From: Actinomucor elegans | Lineage: Eukaryota > Mucoromycota > Mucoromycetes > Mucorales > Mucoraceae | Assembly: GCA_026027325.1 (NCBI GenBank) | Contig: JAMSLZ010000002.1 | Span: forward strand, 1,426,001 to 1,490,000 | DNA: 64,000 bases | Direction of reading: 5' to 3' | In this document: positions 11,618 through 22,186 of the stretch, one piece after another | How the letters are laid out: every line of letters begins with the position of its first letter | Position numbering within the stretch: the first letter of the stretch is position 1 | Program-made: the position numbers and the translations under genes | Notes under the pieces: generated by a model | The model's database searches: none | The model's input: only the letters and a program-made list of their open reading frames with translations | What the model was told of the DNA's origin: nothing

Positions 11618-12131
11618 ATGTCGAGCCTATGGACACAATTATGCAAGACGTTCCTGTACACTTGGAAATCAATCTCAGAAAAGCCAATAAGCGCAAGAGA
11701 CAGTTCAAACCCAGCATTCCAAATATCAGACGACGAAAAGTCTAGCTAGTAATTCATATGAAAGAGGTCTTTACATCAGGATACAATTATTCACAGTTAT
11801 TATATTATTCATCATTCATATGCTTACTTATCCTATCTCATGTTATTCACATTACATTATACAATATTCACAATTAATTAGTCATTATCTTTATATATAT
11901 TACATATGGTCATTACGAATATGAAGCATTAAAAAGTATATAAATAAGCTTCATATTCAATTGAATAAACGACATCTTAAAACTTATAATTCATTTTAAA
12001 AGCCTTATATTTCTTCTTCAATTCTTTAAGCAATACTATTGGCTTAAAGTACTTATCGCTTATTAAAATCAAGGTCATGTGTTTGGTTAACCTCGAAGAG
12101 TTGAACCTACAAACATCCAAAACTTACAAAC
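11618..12131 (+). repeat. Retroelement-H 3' end, copy 1 (pol tail plus LTR-like)
   Basis: Direct repeat of 15969-16481 at near identity. It opens with the last about 40 codons of an ORF rich in Lys/Arg (ending RRRKV, stop at 11745), then an LTR-like stretch with TATATAAATAAGC and GAATAAACG. It is interpreted as the 3' end of an LTR retrotransposon. A diverged relative lies inverted at 30925-31336. Confidence 0.6.
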
Positions 12132-12236
12132 TGATACGTTTACGGTACTAAAGTGTGAATTCTTGATTTGAGTTGCTTTACGGTTCTTCTGATACAATTC
12201 ACCCGAGATTAATATGAATTTATATCGAATATTGAT

Positions 12237-12457
12237 GAAGAACATTTAGTATTACAGAAATATGTTCAAAATAGTACAATATATAAAAAAATTAGGAAAT
12301 AATAGATTTTTTTGAATACAAATAATAATATAAATAAATTTTATTCTAAAATAGAACAAGTAACCAACATTTTATTTATGGATAAAAAGGCAACATTATA
12401 TTTATGCCTTGATTTTTTAGGAAAGTTAAAAATATTAAGTAGTTGTAAATGTTTATC
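12237..12457 (+). repeat. ChP-1 left direct terminal repeat
   Basis: 221 bp, same orientation and nearly identical to 14682-14902. It starts and ends with the element's inverted-repeat words, so the repeat alone resembles a MITE. Confidence 0.9.
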
Positions 12458-12612
12458 TTGTCCTATTTTTAGACTTCCATTGCGTTTAATCACATTGAGA
12501 AATCTAAAAACAACTTCCTTGGCATCTAATTCTTGGCATGATATTTTGGAAAATATAAAAGTATCTATAATATTTGAGAATTATTTTTAAAATAACATCA
12601 ATATTATATTTA

Positions 12613-12981
12613 ATGGAAAAAATCTATTATTATGCTGTGGTTTTAACTCTAAATCCTGAAAAAAAAGATGTCAAGAATAAATCATCCGAAATATTAAACA
12701 AGAAAATACTGCAATGGGTTGGAAATATAAAAAATATTGATAAAATTTTATATAGTGGTCCTTTCTATGATGTTGGTGAAAACAATACAAATATCCATGC
12801 CAATTTAGTGATAAAAACAATTTTAGATGATAACGAAAAAGTTAGAAATGAATATTTCAAATCCTGGTGTTTAAGAAAAGGATATGTTAGTATTAAAGAA
12901 ATTTATAATTTTAAATCATGGTTAGATTATGCAAAAAGAAATCATAAGTTCTTGGAAAATATAGAAAATATTAAAAATTGA
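12613..12981 (+). CDS. Unknown AT-rich ORF of ChP-1 (122 aa)
   Basis: Starts MEKIYYYAVVLTLNPEKK. Not assigned. Layout weakly recalls a small HUH replication initiator: an LTLN strand near the start, an IHANLVI strand in the middle and WLDYAKRN near the end. Only one histidine is in the middle motif and the tyrosine motif is off-pattern, so this is speculative. It precedes the transposase gene by 90 bp; no AAAATTGA box was seen before it. A shorter ORF before it (12312-12590) lies partly in the terminal repeat and is doubtful. Confidence 0.4.
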   Translation: MEKIYYYAVVLTLNPEKKDVKNKSSEILNKKILQWVGNIKNIDKILYSGPFYDVGENNTNIHANLVIKTILDDNEKVRNEYFKSWCLRKGYVSIKEIYNFKSWLDYAKRNHKFLENIENIKN

Positions 12982-13025
12982 ATTTTCATATATAAATAAA
13001 AGTTTATTAAATATAGAAAATATTA

Positions 13026-13033
13026 AAAATTGA
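13026..13033 (+). promoter_or_regulatory. AAAATTGA box, ChP-1 transposase
   Basis: AAAATTGAATTTC, 38 bp before the ATG at 13072. A second copy at 12974-12981 overlaps the stop of the previous ORF. Confidence 0.6.
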
Positions 13034-13071
13034 ATTTCTCTTTATATAAAAATACATCATTTTATTTGTTT

Positions 13072-14670
13072 ATGAACACTCATATAGACTTATTAATTGA
13101 AAATGAATACAGAAATATTTACAATAGGTATTGGAAATTTATGAAAAATGAATATATATATAAAGTTGAATTGAAATATCATAGATCTAAAATAACGAGT
13201 ATACCAAATATTGATAGAATTAAAAAAAATATATATATTAAATTAGGAAGTATTGCTCCATTTGTATTTTTGACAGATTTATGTAACAATATAAAACTAC
13301 CAGGTCCATATATAACAGCAGATAAAGTATTGATATTATTAGAACATTTATTAAATGGAAAATCTATAAATGAAATGGAAATGTATATTCCATCTACTAG
13401 TTTTTATAAATTATATCAATTAATAAGTTTGTGTAACATCAGATGGATCAGATATATCTGATTTTATCTGATTGTAACAAACATGAATTGTTTTAATGAA
13501 GAAAATATAAAAATATAAATTTGGAAACGTTTTTGCGTTACCAAAATTATTAATTTTAATTATTTTCAAAATGACAAACAATCATTATATATAAATAATT
13601 ATGATTTATTGGAAAAATGGATAAATAATAAATTAGAAAAATGTTTTTCTACACATACATTGAGATTACTTTGTGCTAAGAAATTTAATCCAATGATGTT
13701 AGATAATGTAACATTACTAATTGATGGTCACCATAATCGTATAACATATCAAGATATTAATCTAGATAAAAAAGAGTTATTCTCGTATAAATTAAAAAGA
13801 AATGGATTAAATACACAATTTATTATAGATATTAATAGAATATGTGTTTATATATCTGATTCCTTACCTTGTAGAAATAATACTGATGATAAAATGCTTT
13901 TAGACATAAATATCAATAAGTTTTATAATGAAATAGATTGTATATGTTTTGATGGATTATATGAAAACACAGTAAAAGAATTTATAGAAAAATTTAGTAA
14001 TATTGGATTTAATATATCCTTGAAAAATTTTTGCTATCCTATAAAAAAAGATAAAGGAGTTGAATTAACCATAGATGAAAAAAAATTCAATGAAGAATTA
14101 GGTGGATTAAGGTCAAAAATAGAAAAATATTTTGCAGAATTAGGTAGTATTTTTAAAAGATTTAGTGGACAAAATAAGATTAGAATAACAGATAATAAGA
14201 CATATAATATACAGCTAAAATTAGCAATAGTATTACTGAACATAAAATATTTTACAGAGTTATTTGGAATTGAAGAAAATGCCCATTACAACAAATGGCT
14301 AAATGATAATTTTGATTATTATTATAAAAATAATATTGAAATGAATAAAGAAGTAACATTAAAAACACAATATAAAATAGAAAATATCGTTGATATAAAA
14401 TCATTACAAAATCAATTTTTAAATAATTTAAATATAAATGAAGTGAATATAGATATTATGGATCAAATGGAGGAAGATATCACTAGTAATAATGATCAAA
14501 ATATATATGAAATACAATATATAATTAAACACAAAAAAGTAAAGAACTTATATGAATATTTTGTAAAATGGAAAAAGTATGGTAAAGAACATAATTCATG
14601 GGTAAAAGAAAAAGATTTTACATCACATGATACTATTTTGAATTATTGGAAATCAATAGAAAATAATTAA
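13072..14670 (+). pseudogene. Chromodomain PIF/Harbinger-like transposase, interrupted (ChP-1)
   Basis: The N-terminal part (13072-13435) and the catalytic part (about 13555-14670) match the intact 502-residue protein at 36447. About 120 bp of unrelated sequence with stops separates them, starting near GTTTGTGTAACATCAG. Catalytic signs are D in LIDGHHNR and the R..IE..F block near 14110; the second acid lies in FDGLYE where relatives have DGGY, so a key glycine is changed. A C-terminal chromodomain (IYEIQYII...YFVKWKKYGKEHNSW) is complete. Likely inactive. Confidence 0.85.
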
Positions 14671-14681
14671 TCAATTAATAA

Positions 14682-14902
14682 GAAGAACATTTAGTATTAC
14701 AGAAATATGTTCAAAATAGTACAATATATAAAAAAATTAGGAAATAATAGATTTTTTTGAATACAAATAATAATATAAATAAATTTTATTCTAAAATAGA
14801 ACAAGTAACCAACATTTTATTTATGGATAAAAAGGCAACATTATATTTATGCCTTGATTTTTTAGGAAAGTTAAAAATATTAAGTAGTTGTAAATGTTTA
14901 TC
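14682..14902 (+). repeat. ChP-1 right direct terminal repeat
   Basis: Second copy of the 221-bp repeat; begins 11 bp after the transposase stop and ends at the target duplication. Confidence 0.9.
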
Positions 14903-15211
14903 GATGTATAAATGTATATTTGTTCTATTAAGTTAATGATTCACGATTATCTTTTCAAATCCTTCCAAGTATCAATTCCAAACTCGTCAAAACGTCTTAT
15001 TCAATTTATAATCAAAAGAAAAGCTTGTTTATTTATAAGTTAAATTATAATGATATTTAAATTATCAGAGAGTAGAGTGTGTAACTAAGTTATTTCGTAG
15101 TGTAAGTAAAATATTAAGGTCGGACCTTAAGGGCCTAATATAGTAGGTGGTGTGCGTCTAGGGTTCTTTTAGTTTAGAGTGGGGATTATACACCACGCTA
15201 CGTATCAAAAC

Positions 15212-15361
15212 TGTAATGCCGTTTAGCGAATATAAGGGTTTTTGATCGGTTTGACCAAATGTGTGCGATAACAAGAATAATATGAATGTGATCAGAGAAT
15301 TATAACAGCCTATTAAGCCCAAGAACCAAAAGGCAAGGTTAATATTCTTGATCAAATCCAT
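15212..15361 (-). pseudogene. Truncated ORF following LTR-J (copy 1)
   Basis: Begins MDLIKNINLAFWFLGLIGCY and is cut by the LTR-D insertion; the same 50-residue start recurs at 30764. It is hydrophobic with one likely membrane segment and no family recognised. Its place just after an LTR and primer-binding-like site suggests a retroelement leader or gag start, or a chance ORF in a leader. Confidence 0.4.
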
Positions 15362-15432
15362 AGTAATATCGGAATTTGTAACCTACGTTTGATTTCACGT
15401 AAAAGATCTTCCTTTCTCCAAGAATCAACCAC

Positions 15433-15964
15433 TGAGTAGACTTTCTCCAAAATAAAACAAAATAAAACTGATGATGATGTTTATTGAATAAACCTTTTGG
15501 GATATATATATGATTTAAAATTTAAGACAAAACTATGTTTCCAAAACAACATATTGACCATAAGCTTGAGAATTTCGATCTTTAGAATTTGACCGACCGA
15601 GATTCCTCCAAAAAAATGTCCAGATATGTCAAGATAAATAAAAGAGTTAATAAATGAAAATATCTAACAAAAAACTAAATGAACTAAGAAATAAAATAAA
15701 ACAATATAAAATATAAAATAAAGAAACCAAAGTATTCAGAAAGAGTCGATATAAAGCAAGGTTGAAAATATAACAGATGAGACCAAAGTAGTAAAAACAG
15801 CTATTCGAAATCAGTAGCCAATGATATCAGGGATATAGAAAGCTCGTCCGCAACCAATAACCACTTGAAGAAATTTGTACCTCCGTTATCCAATAAAGTT
15901 ACTAACTGGGATTGAAAAAAGAAGCTATTTTCACCAGCCGATATCGCTACTACACCACGTTTCA
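15433..15964 (-). mobile_element. LTR-J copy 1
   Basis: 532 bp, inverted relative to the same-length copy at 30161-30692. Reads TGAAACGTGG...CTACTCA on minus, with a TATATATATCCC box and TTCAATAAAC. The next bases downstream (TGGTTGATTCTTGG) look like a primer-binding site. Confidence 0.7.
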
Positions 15965-15968
15965 AAAC

Positions 15969-16481
15969 ATGTCGAGCCTATGGACACAATTATGCAAGAC
16001 GTTCCTGTACACTTGGAAATCAATCTCAGAAAAGCCAATAAGCGCAAGAGACAGTTCAAACCCAGCATTCCAAATATCAGACGACGAAAAGTCTAGCTAG
16101 TAATTCATATGAAAGAGGTCTTTACATCAGGATACAATTATTCACAGTTATTATATTATTCATCATTCATATGCTTACTTATCCTATCTCATGTTATTCA
16201 CATTACATTATACAATATTCACAATTAATTAGTCATTATCTTTATATATATTACATATGGTCATTACGAATATGAAGCATTAAAAAGTATATAAATAAGC
16301 TTCATATTCAATTGAATAAACGACATCTTATAACTTATAATTCATTTTAAAGACTTATATTTCTTCTTCAATTCTTTAAGCAATACTATTGGCTTAAAGT
16401 ACTTATCGCTTATTAAAATCAAGGTCACGTGTTTGGTTAACCTCGAAGAGTTAAACCTACAAACATCCAAAACTTACAAAC
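15969..16481 (+). repeat. Retroelement-H 3' end, copy 2, adjoining tRNA-Thr
   Basis: Near-identical to 11618-12131. The ORF tail ends RRRKV at 16096. The LTR-like part stops about 6 bp before the mature tRNA, so a tRNA-targeted insertion is plausible. Confidence 0.6.
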
Positions 16482-16487
16482 AGAACT

Positions 16488-16560
16488 GCCTTCTTGGCTC
16501 AGTTGGCAGAGCGTCTGCCTAGTAAGCAGAAGGTCACTGGTTCGATTCCAGTAGGAGGCA
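16488..16560 (+). tRNA. tRNA-Thr (AGT anticodon)
   Basis: 73 nt with paired acceptor ends (GCCTTCT / AGGAGGC), A-box GGCTCAGTTGG, B-box GGTTCGATTCC and anticodon loop CTAGTAA reading AGT. No intron. One of only two non-transposon genes seen; retroelement ends lie on both sides. Confidence 0.93.
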
Positions 16561-16570
16561 TTGCTTTTAA

Positions 16571-16577
16571 TTTTTTT
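16571..16577 (+). terminator. RNA polymerase III T-run terminator
   Basis: T7 about 10 bp after tRNA-Thr. Confidence 0.75.
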
Positions 16578-16605
16578 AAGTCGTGTCTTGTTGTCAGGTA
16601 CACAC

Positions 16606-16728
16606 TGTCGTGAGCAGAGATTTATATAAAAGTGTAATTGAGATAAAAGATGATCTTTATTCATTTAGCATTATGTTTGATATTTATACTAATTAAAAGA
16701 TTACGCACAAATCTGTGTGTACCTGACA
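16606..16728 (-). repeat. Gypsy-1 3' LTR (LTR-B, 123 bp)
   Basis: On minus reads TGTCAGGTACACAC...CTCACGACA with TATAAATATC and GAATAAAG. It is preceded by a purine-rich tract (GGGAGGAAGGTAG on minus). It lies 45 bp downstream of tRNA-Thr. A 14-bp LTR-start fragment in the opposite orientation abuts it at 16592-16605. Confidence 0.85.
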
Positions 16729-16776
16729 CTACCTTCCTCCCAAAAAAAAGTACAGGTAGGAAAGAAAGAAAAATTA

Positions 16777-17284
16777 CTATTTTGCCCTAGCAAGACGAGG
16801 AATGTACCAAGATTTCTGAGGTTTAACACCATCATATTGAACAGCATGTAGACGATCAGTGTGAACCCAGGAATTATATAGTTTCCCTTCAATTTCTTGG
16901 ATCTGATAGATGTTGTAATCTAGATTTGTCTTTACAACCACGTATGGTCCCATCCAGTTAAACTCCAGACCTTTCTTTGATTCATGCCTAAGCAAGACGT
17001 AATCACCTTTATTAAAAGTCTGAGTTTTGTGATTCTTGATAACAGCATCCCAACGTTCCTTATCCTTCTTGGCTTGCATGACCATTTGCTCCTTAGCCTC
17101 GAATCTCTTTTCACGAAGGTCGCGAATGCGAGCAAGAACATCTTCCGCCACCAACTCGGGGTCTTCTTCAGTCAAAGGATCCATAAAAGGACGCCGCGAA
17201 TCACCAGGCAAAACCGGTTCTTGACCATAAACTAAGTAGAAGGGACTATATCCCGTGGTAGCATGCTTTCTGATTCGACACGAG
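16777..17284 (-). pseudogene. Gypsy-1 integrase C-terminal part
   Basis: Last part of pol after the LTR-C break: the integrase tail with the GYSPFYLVYGQEPVLPGD-type motif, a charged helix, then an SH3-like DNA-binding stretch (GDYVLLRHESKKGLEFNWMG). No chromodomain follows, so Gypsy-1 is not a typical chromovirus. The stop is TAG at 16777-16779, just before the purine tract. Confidence 0.88.
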
Positions 17285-17488
17285 TGAGATGTTCGTAATT
17301 AGTTAGGTACGTGTTTAATTAACGAGACAGAAAACAAGAGACCCATTTATTCTACCACTGCCCGCCTTCTGTTATTAATAGGCTGGGTGGTGGTTACATA
17401 TAGTAAATATAACTAGTCACGATTACACAAGTTAACTATTCAGGCCACTTCTATTACTATTCTATGTAAAGTAGTTATGTCCACTACA
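17285..17488 (-). mobile_element. Solo LTR-C with ACGAG duplication
   Basis: 204 bp, on minus TGTAGTGGACATAAC...CATCTCA, flanked by ACGAG (17280-17284, 17489-17493). Removing it restores the integrase frame (FSCRIRKHATTGYSP). Confidence 0.9.
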
Positions 17489-18581
17489 ACGAGAACAATG
17501 AAGAATCCACATACTCATCCCATGAATGAACTTGGCCTTTAACATATTTTGTGAGCATATGTTTGAATGTCTGATTGAGTCTTTCACATTTAGAATTAGT
17601 ACGAGGATGAAAAGCAGAAGTGAACATATGCTTTGATCTAATCTTGTGCATGTATTGCTTGAGAATCTTGCTGAGTAGATTGGTACCGCGATCACTGACA
17701 ATTTCAATGGGACAACCAAACTTCATTACAATCTCTTCATACAGAAACTTGACAATTTCATCTGCTGTAGCATTTTTGAGAGCACGCGCAATGGACCAAT
17801 TTGTTGAATAGTCTACTGCCATAATGATCCAACGATTACCATTTACAGTAGTAGGCAATTCACCAATAAAATCGATATGCCAACGAGCAAAGGGAGCAGG
17901 AACCTCTAAAGGCCTCATAGGAGCATGATGAACTTTCTTTTCATTACGGGAATGCAGCTGACATTCAGGACAAGTTTTTAACCAATAATTAATATCCTTA
18001 CGCATAGATGGCCACCACACACGTTGCTTCATCAAATGATACACCGTGAGTTGACCCGAATGACCGAAACCACGATGAAAGTCTTCAATGAGATCAGCAC
18101 GACGAGCAAAAGTAATAAACTTCAATCTAGACGCTTCTTTGCCATTGGTAGGATTAGGATTCAAACGACAAACTACATTATCAATGATTTCAAAATTTGG
18201 CTTCTCTTTTTCCAATTGAGCACGCCATTTATCTGGCCATTCTTCCTCCTTCTTTTTGAAAAAAATAGGCCAATCTTGACAAGGATCAGTTAACAAGGAA
18301 ACATCAGAGGGTTGCAAGACCTTATTCAGAATAGCCGTAGAAATTTCATACAAAAATTCAGGCTCCATAGACAAAGGATCTGGCTCACAATCAGGGTTTT
18401 CACAGCGACTCAACAGATCAGGAACAATATTATCCACCCCTTTCTTATAAATCAAAGTAGGTTGATACATTTCAAGATCTTGCATCCACCGGACCAAACG
18501 AGGAGAAACCTTGTTAGATGAGTTATAATACTGCAAAGGGCGATGATCCGTGTATACTTCATAAGCCGAACCTTCAATAAA
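17489..18581 (-). pseudogene. Gypsy-1 RNase H end and integrase core
   Basis: Reads from the second half of RNase H (VYTDHRPLQY) through a spacer into integrase: an HHCC zinc domain (HRGFGHSG...CPEC), then the DDE core with D in HIDFIGELP, D in SDRGTN and E in CERLNQ. Cut at its 5' side by ChP-0 and at its 3' side by LTR-C, with no internal stop. Integrase would insert the cDNA; both breaks make it inactive as it stands. Confidence 0.92.
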
Positions 18582-18863
18582 GGAGGTCATACAGATACTC
18601 GCAATTGTTGTACAATTACTCGTACAGGTTCTGGGTTAGTGGATGACCTTAGGTATTTACTCATGGGCATATTTTTGGCTGCTGTGATGTTCTCTGGATA
18701 TGTGTACCCATTTAAATGGCTATTTCCAATTTTTAAAACGGCTAGAAATATTTGGAATGCCGGAGACATATTGTATAACCACATTCTATTGCACCCGGTC
18801 ATCCACTAACCCAGAACCTGTACGAGTAATTGTACAACAATTGCGAGTATCTGTATGACCTCC
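18582..18863. repeat. ChP-0 left 282-bp MITE-like unit
   Basis: Starts GGAGGTCATACAG and ends CTGTATGACCTCC; inverted copy at 23137-23418. Only the outer side has the AAA target copy; the inner neighbour is TAG, so it did not insert on its own. Confidence 0.88.
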
Positions 18864-20051
18864 TAGTGGGATATCTCACCACACACTGGTAGACATACGT
18901 TCCATAGCAAGGTAGTAGAGAGGGGGGGGGCAAAAGGGATGATCTTGTCCAGAGACCTGAATAGTTTCAGCCCCCCTGGGAATGGAAACTAAGGAGCCTA
19001 AGGTTGTAGTACGAGTAACATGTGTTGACAGTTGGGCGAAGCTTTTAAAAAGAATCCCCTTGTGGAACCTACTTCTTCCGCCTTCTTCTAACGTCTTTCT
19101 CATACTCGATAATAATATCAGAGTCGTCGAAGTTGTTAGGAGAAAGCCAACTATTGCTACTCTCATCATAGCCTACCCACCTAACCAAATACTCTCTACG
19201 ATGCTTTGGTCCACGATGCCCAACAATGGCCTCAACCTCGTAGTGTCCTTGTGGTAAGTCCTCGTCGATGGGTTCGTCATCAGAGCCATTATCTTCGTTC
19301 ACCCCCAAAGAGAGAAACTGCTGCTGTATTTCTTTTACCATCTCAGCATCTTGGGACTTTTCCGCAATTGTAAGGGTACTTACTACGTCATAGGCATTCT
19401 TACTGCTGCCATTTGGAAAGTCGAAGTTAGGCTGCATCCAAAAAGTATGTTGTTCAGAGCTAGAAACACACCCAATGTTAACAAACTTCTTGATGTTTGC
19501 AAGAAGACATGCAAGCTTGAACTGTACCGTGAATGTCTCCATCTCGGTAACTCGAATAACGCCTTTACCGTTGAATCGTTGAAATAAGGTTCCAATCTCT
19601 CCAAACGTTGCTTCTATCGAGGAACGAAAGCTTCCAAGAATGGAGTTGTAATTAACTTCTTCTTGTTTCAGACCCACTCCTCGAGGCTTACGGATAGGGA
19701 ATACAAAATTATGGCGATCCAGGTGACGATTATTTGCTACAATACGATCTATAAAAGTAGTGTATCCACCATCAACGACAACACAATCGTACTTACTAAT
19801 CTTCTTCTTCAACCGCATATCAGCAAGCATAGACCCATCGTTGTTATCTGAACATGGTGCCGCATCGGAGACAAACAACACCATCCCATTAACATCTGTA
19901 CATACTTGTGTTCGGAAGCCAGACTTCTTAAGCTTATACGAATAGAACATGGCATGATCTGCAGCGTTGATATATGTTGCTCTAGAATCATGTCCATCTA
20001 TCATCAAGGTAACATGCTTAAAATCTTCAGGGTTTCGGTGAAGAGCACACA

Positions 20052-20557
20052 TTGTTGTAAAGGTGGTAGATGGAGATTTGGAAAGATAGAAATACTTTTA
20101 AAACTGTGGGTAGTTTTTATTATAGATCAAGAATTGATTAACTGGTCAAAAGGTGATAAAACGCATCTCTTATATACTTTTTCTCGATCGGCACTTGATT
20201 CTAAATTCATATTACGATTTGCCAGGAACAAGGTTGGACTGCGTATAAAGAAGACCAGGGATAATAACCAAATGAGCGGACCAAGATTAGCGGCGAGGAG
20301 TGTCGGGATCATTATATCCAAAGGTAATAGTATTGAATGTAATATTTGGTGTGAGAGATAGTATTTATCAATTAGCGTCTACTTGCTCAGAGTGATATAT
20401 AAATAAAGATATTTTAACATAATCAAATACAGTCATTTACATTCTGGTTCTTGGTAATAATGCTTTATACACTTCTGCAGCTATATATAAGGATATCTAT
20501 ACGATTTTCTATCTGTACAGTATTCTCTTATTAATATAATTATGAGCGTTTACAACA
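20052..20557. mobile_element. Solo LTR-E copy 2 with CACAT duplication
   Basis: 506 bp, TGTTGTAAAGG...CGTTTACAACA, flanked by CACAT (20047-20051, 20558-20562). Contains the unoccupied Tc1-a target at about 20418-20423. Confidence 0.92.
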
Positions 20558-20707
20558 CACATAATTCGCAGCTTTGTTGAGGAGAACATCTTTCGTAGGC
20601 AATAGTCCAAACAGGTATTCAGCTCCTCTCCGTATTTGGATGTATCCCAAAAGAACTCTCAGGTTTATTATTAAAACTCCGAAATCATTTTAATTTTTGT
20701 TTTATAC

Positions 20708-20715
20708 AAAATTGA
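20708..20715 (+). promoter_or_regulatory. AAAATTGA box, IS-b transposase
   Basis: AAAATTGAATTTTG, 50 bp before the ATG at 20766. Confidence 0.6.
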
Positions 20716-20765
20716 ATTTTGTTTTATATTTAAAATATAACTTAAAAAGGTTTTTATAGAACTAT

Positions 20766-21647
20766 ATGTTTATAGAACCATACAAATCTTTGAAAAAAAT
20801 ATTTGATGATGAGAAGGAAGCACTATTGTATTTAATTGAAAACAACTATGTTAACCATTATGAAAAGTGTTTAAAATGTAACCATGATATTAAATTAAAT
20901 ATAAATAAAAAATTATATGTTTGCAGATTTTATAAATGTAGAAAAGCTATATCACCTTTAAAAGGTACAATATTTAATAAATTAACATTATCATTAAATA
21001 TACAATTACATATACTATATTATTTTCTTGGAAAAGTGCCATGTTCATTTACTGCATCAACATTAGGAATATCAAAGAATACTGTGTCATCTTATAATAA
21101 ATTATTTAGAAAACATTTAAAAAATAAGCAATTATTAAGTAATAGAAATATTAAAATTGGGGGTAGAAATAAAATTGTAGAAGTAGATGAAAGTAAAATA
21201 GCTAAAAGAAAATATAATAGAGGTCATAGAGTAGAAGGTGCATGGATTATTGGAGGTGTAGAAAGAAGTATGTTAAAAAATAAAATAAAAAACGAAAATA
21301 AAAAAACTTTTTTTGTCCCTATTAAAGAAAGAAATATTGATAATATAGATTTAATTATTAAAAAATATGTAAAAAAAGGAACCACAATATATACAGATTT
21401 ATGGAAAGGATACAATAATTTAAAGAATATAGGATATAAACATATGACTGTAAATCATTCCAAAAATTTTAAAGATCCAATAACAGGTGTACATACTAAT
21501 ACTATTGAAGGTACTTGGAATGGATTAAAACAGAGTATAATACCCAGACATAGAAACAAAAAAGATATATTATTGTTTTTAAAAGAATATCAATGGAGGA
21601 AAAAAAATAGGGAATATAATTTATGGAAAAAGTTTTTGACAGATTAA
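20766..21647 (+). CDS. IS1595-like (ISXO2/Merlin) transposase, 293 aa, intact
   Basis: Zinc ribbon C35-x2-C38 ... C53-x4-C58, then a helix-turn-helix-like stretch (GISKNTVSSYNKLFRK, about residues 101-116), then the ISXO2 catalytic domain with D141 (VDESK), D211 (TDLWKGY) and E248 (IEGTWN), a DDE triad. The length is usual for the family. IS1595 and the eukaryotic Merlin superfamily share this fold and make 8-9 bp duplications, as seen here. Codon use is extremely A/T-rich. ATG chosen because all family members here begin M(F/L)(I/V)E(P/S)YK. Confidence 0.92.
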   Translation: MFIEPYKSLKKIFDDEKEALLYLIENNYVNHYEKCLKCNHDIKLNINKKLYVCRFYKCRKAISPLKGTIFNKLTLSLNIQLHILYYFLGKVPCSFTASTLGISKNTVSSYNKLFRKHLKNKQLLSNRNIKIGGRNKIVEVDESKIAKRKYNRGHRVEGAWIIGGVERSMLKNKIKNENKKTFFVPIKERNIDNIDLIIKKYVKKGTTIYTDLWKGYNNLKNIGYKHMTVNHSKNFKDPITGVHTNTIEGTWNGLKQSIIPRHRNKKDILLFLKEYQWRKKNREYNLWKKFLTD

Positions 21648-22157
21648 AGTTTATATATAACTTGATTAAATACAATTTGATTTTTTTATAAAAATGTAAT
21701 ATGACACGAAATATATTAAACTTAAAATGCATTTTGAAAGTTTATTTCAATTATTAATATGATCTGATCATGTTATTAAACTGATTTATTAAATATTATA
21801 TAGTTATTTTATTATAAACCTAAAAAATTTGTATATAAGTATATTTGAATGATTATCTTTAATAAAATAATTCATTTCATATTGTTCTAATAATTATTCT
21901 TATATTACATACATTGATTATAAATTTAATGAATCTTACATCGTTGAATATACTTTTCAAGAAAAGATTTATTAATCAATAATATATATAACTTTTATTT
22001 TAATTATTTTCAATAATTATATTATAGATTCCTTTTTTTAATATACATATTATTATAATATAGATTTATTTTCTAGTAAAATTAACTTTTCTAATATGTT
22101 CTCGGCGTTACTTAATAGTATGAATTGGATTAGATATAATGTCAACATAAAAATTTA

Positions 22158-22165
22158 AAAATTGA
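22158..22165 (+). promoter_or_regulatory. AAAATTGA box, IS-b second gene
   Basis: AAAATTGAAAAC, 21 bp before the ATG at 22187. Confidence 0.6.
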
Positions 22166-22186
22166 AAACAATTATATAGAAAAATA

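Larger units (their letters stand above)
12237..14902 (+). mobile_element. ChP-1, chromodomain PIF/Harbinger-like element with direct terminal repeats
   Basis: 2666-bp AT-rich insert in LTR-D; GAT is duplicated (12234-12236, 14903-14905; a 4-bp GATG reading is also possible because one G is shared). Outer ends are imperfect inverted repeats (GAAGAACATTTAGTATTAC versus GATAAACATTTACAACTAC). It has 221-bp direct repeats at both ends, unusual for a DDE transposon. It carries a broken transposase and small ORFs. Confidence 0.85.
12132..15207. mobile_element. Solo LTR-D copy 1, interrupted by ChP-1
   Basis: Ends are mutually complementary (TGATACG...CGTATCA), flanked by AAAC (12128-12131, 15208-15211), a 4-bp duplication. 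Without ChP-1 it is 407 bp, exactly the length of the uninterrupted copy at 31341-31747 on the opposite strand. Confidence 0.9.

Noticed and set aside
18543..18809. ORFs inside the 282-bp MITE-like units (also 23198-23413)
   Set aside because: They read across the inverted-repeat ends into Gypsy-1 and the two units are read on opposite strands; no motif.
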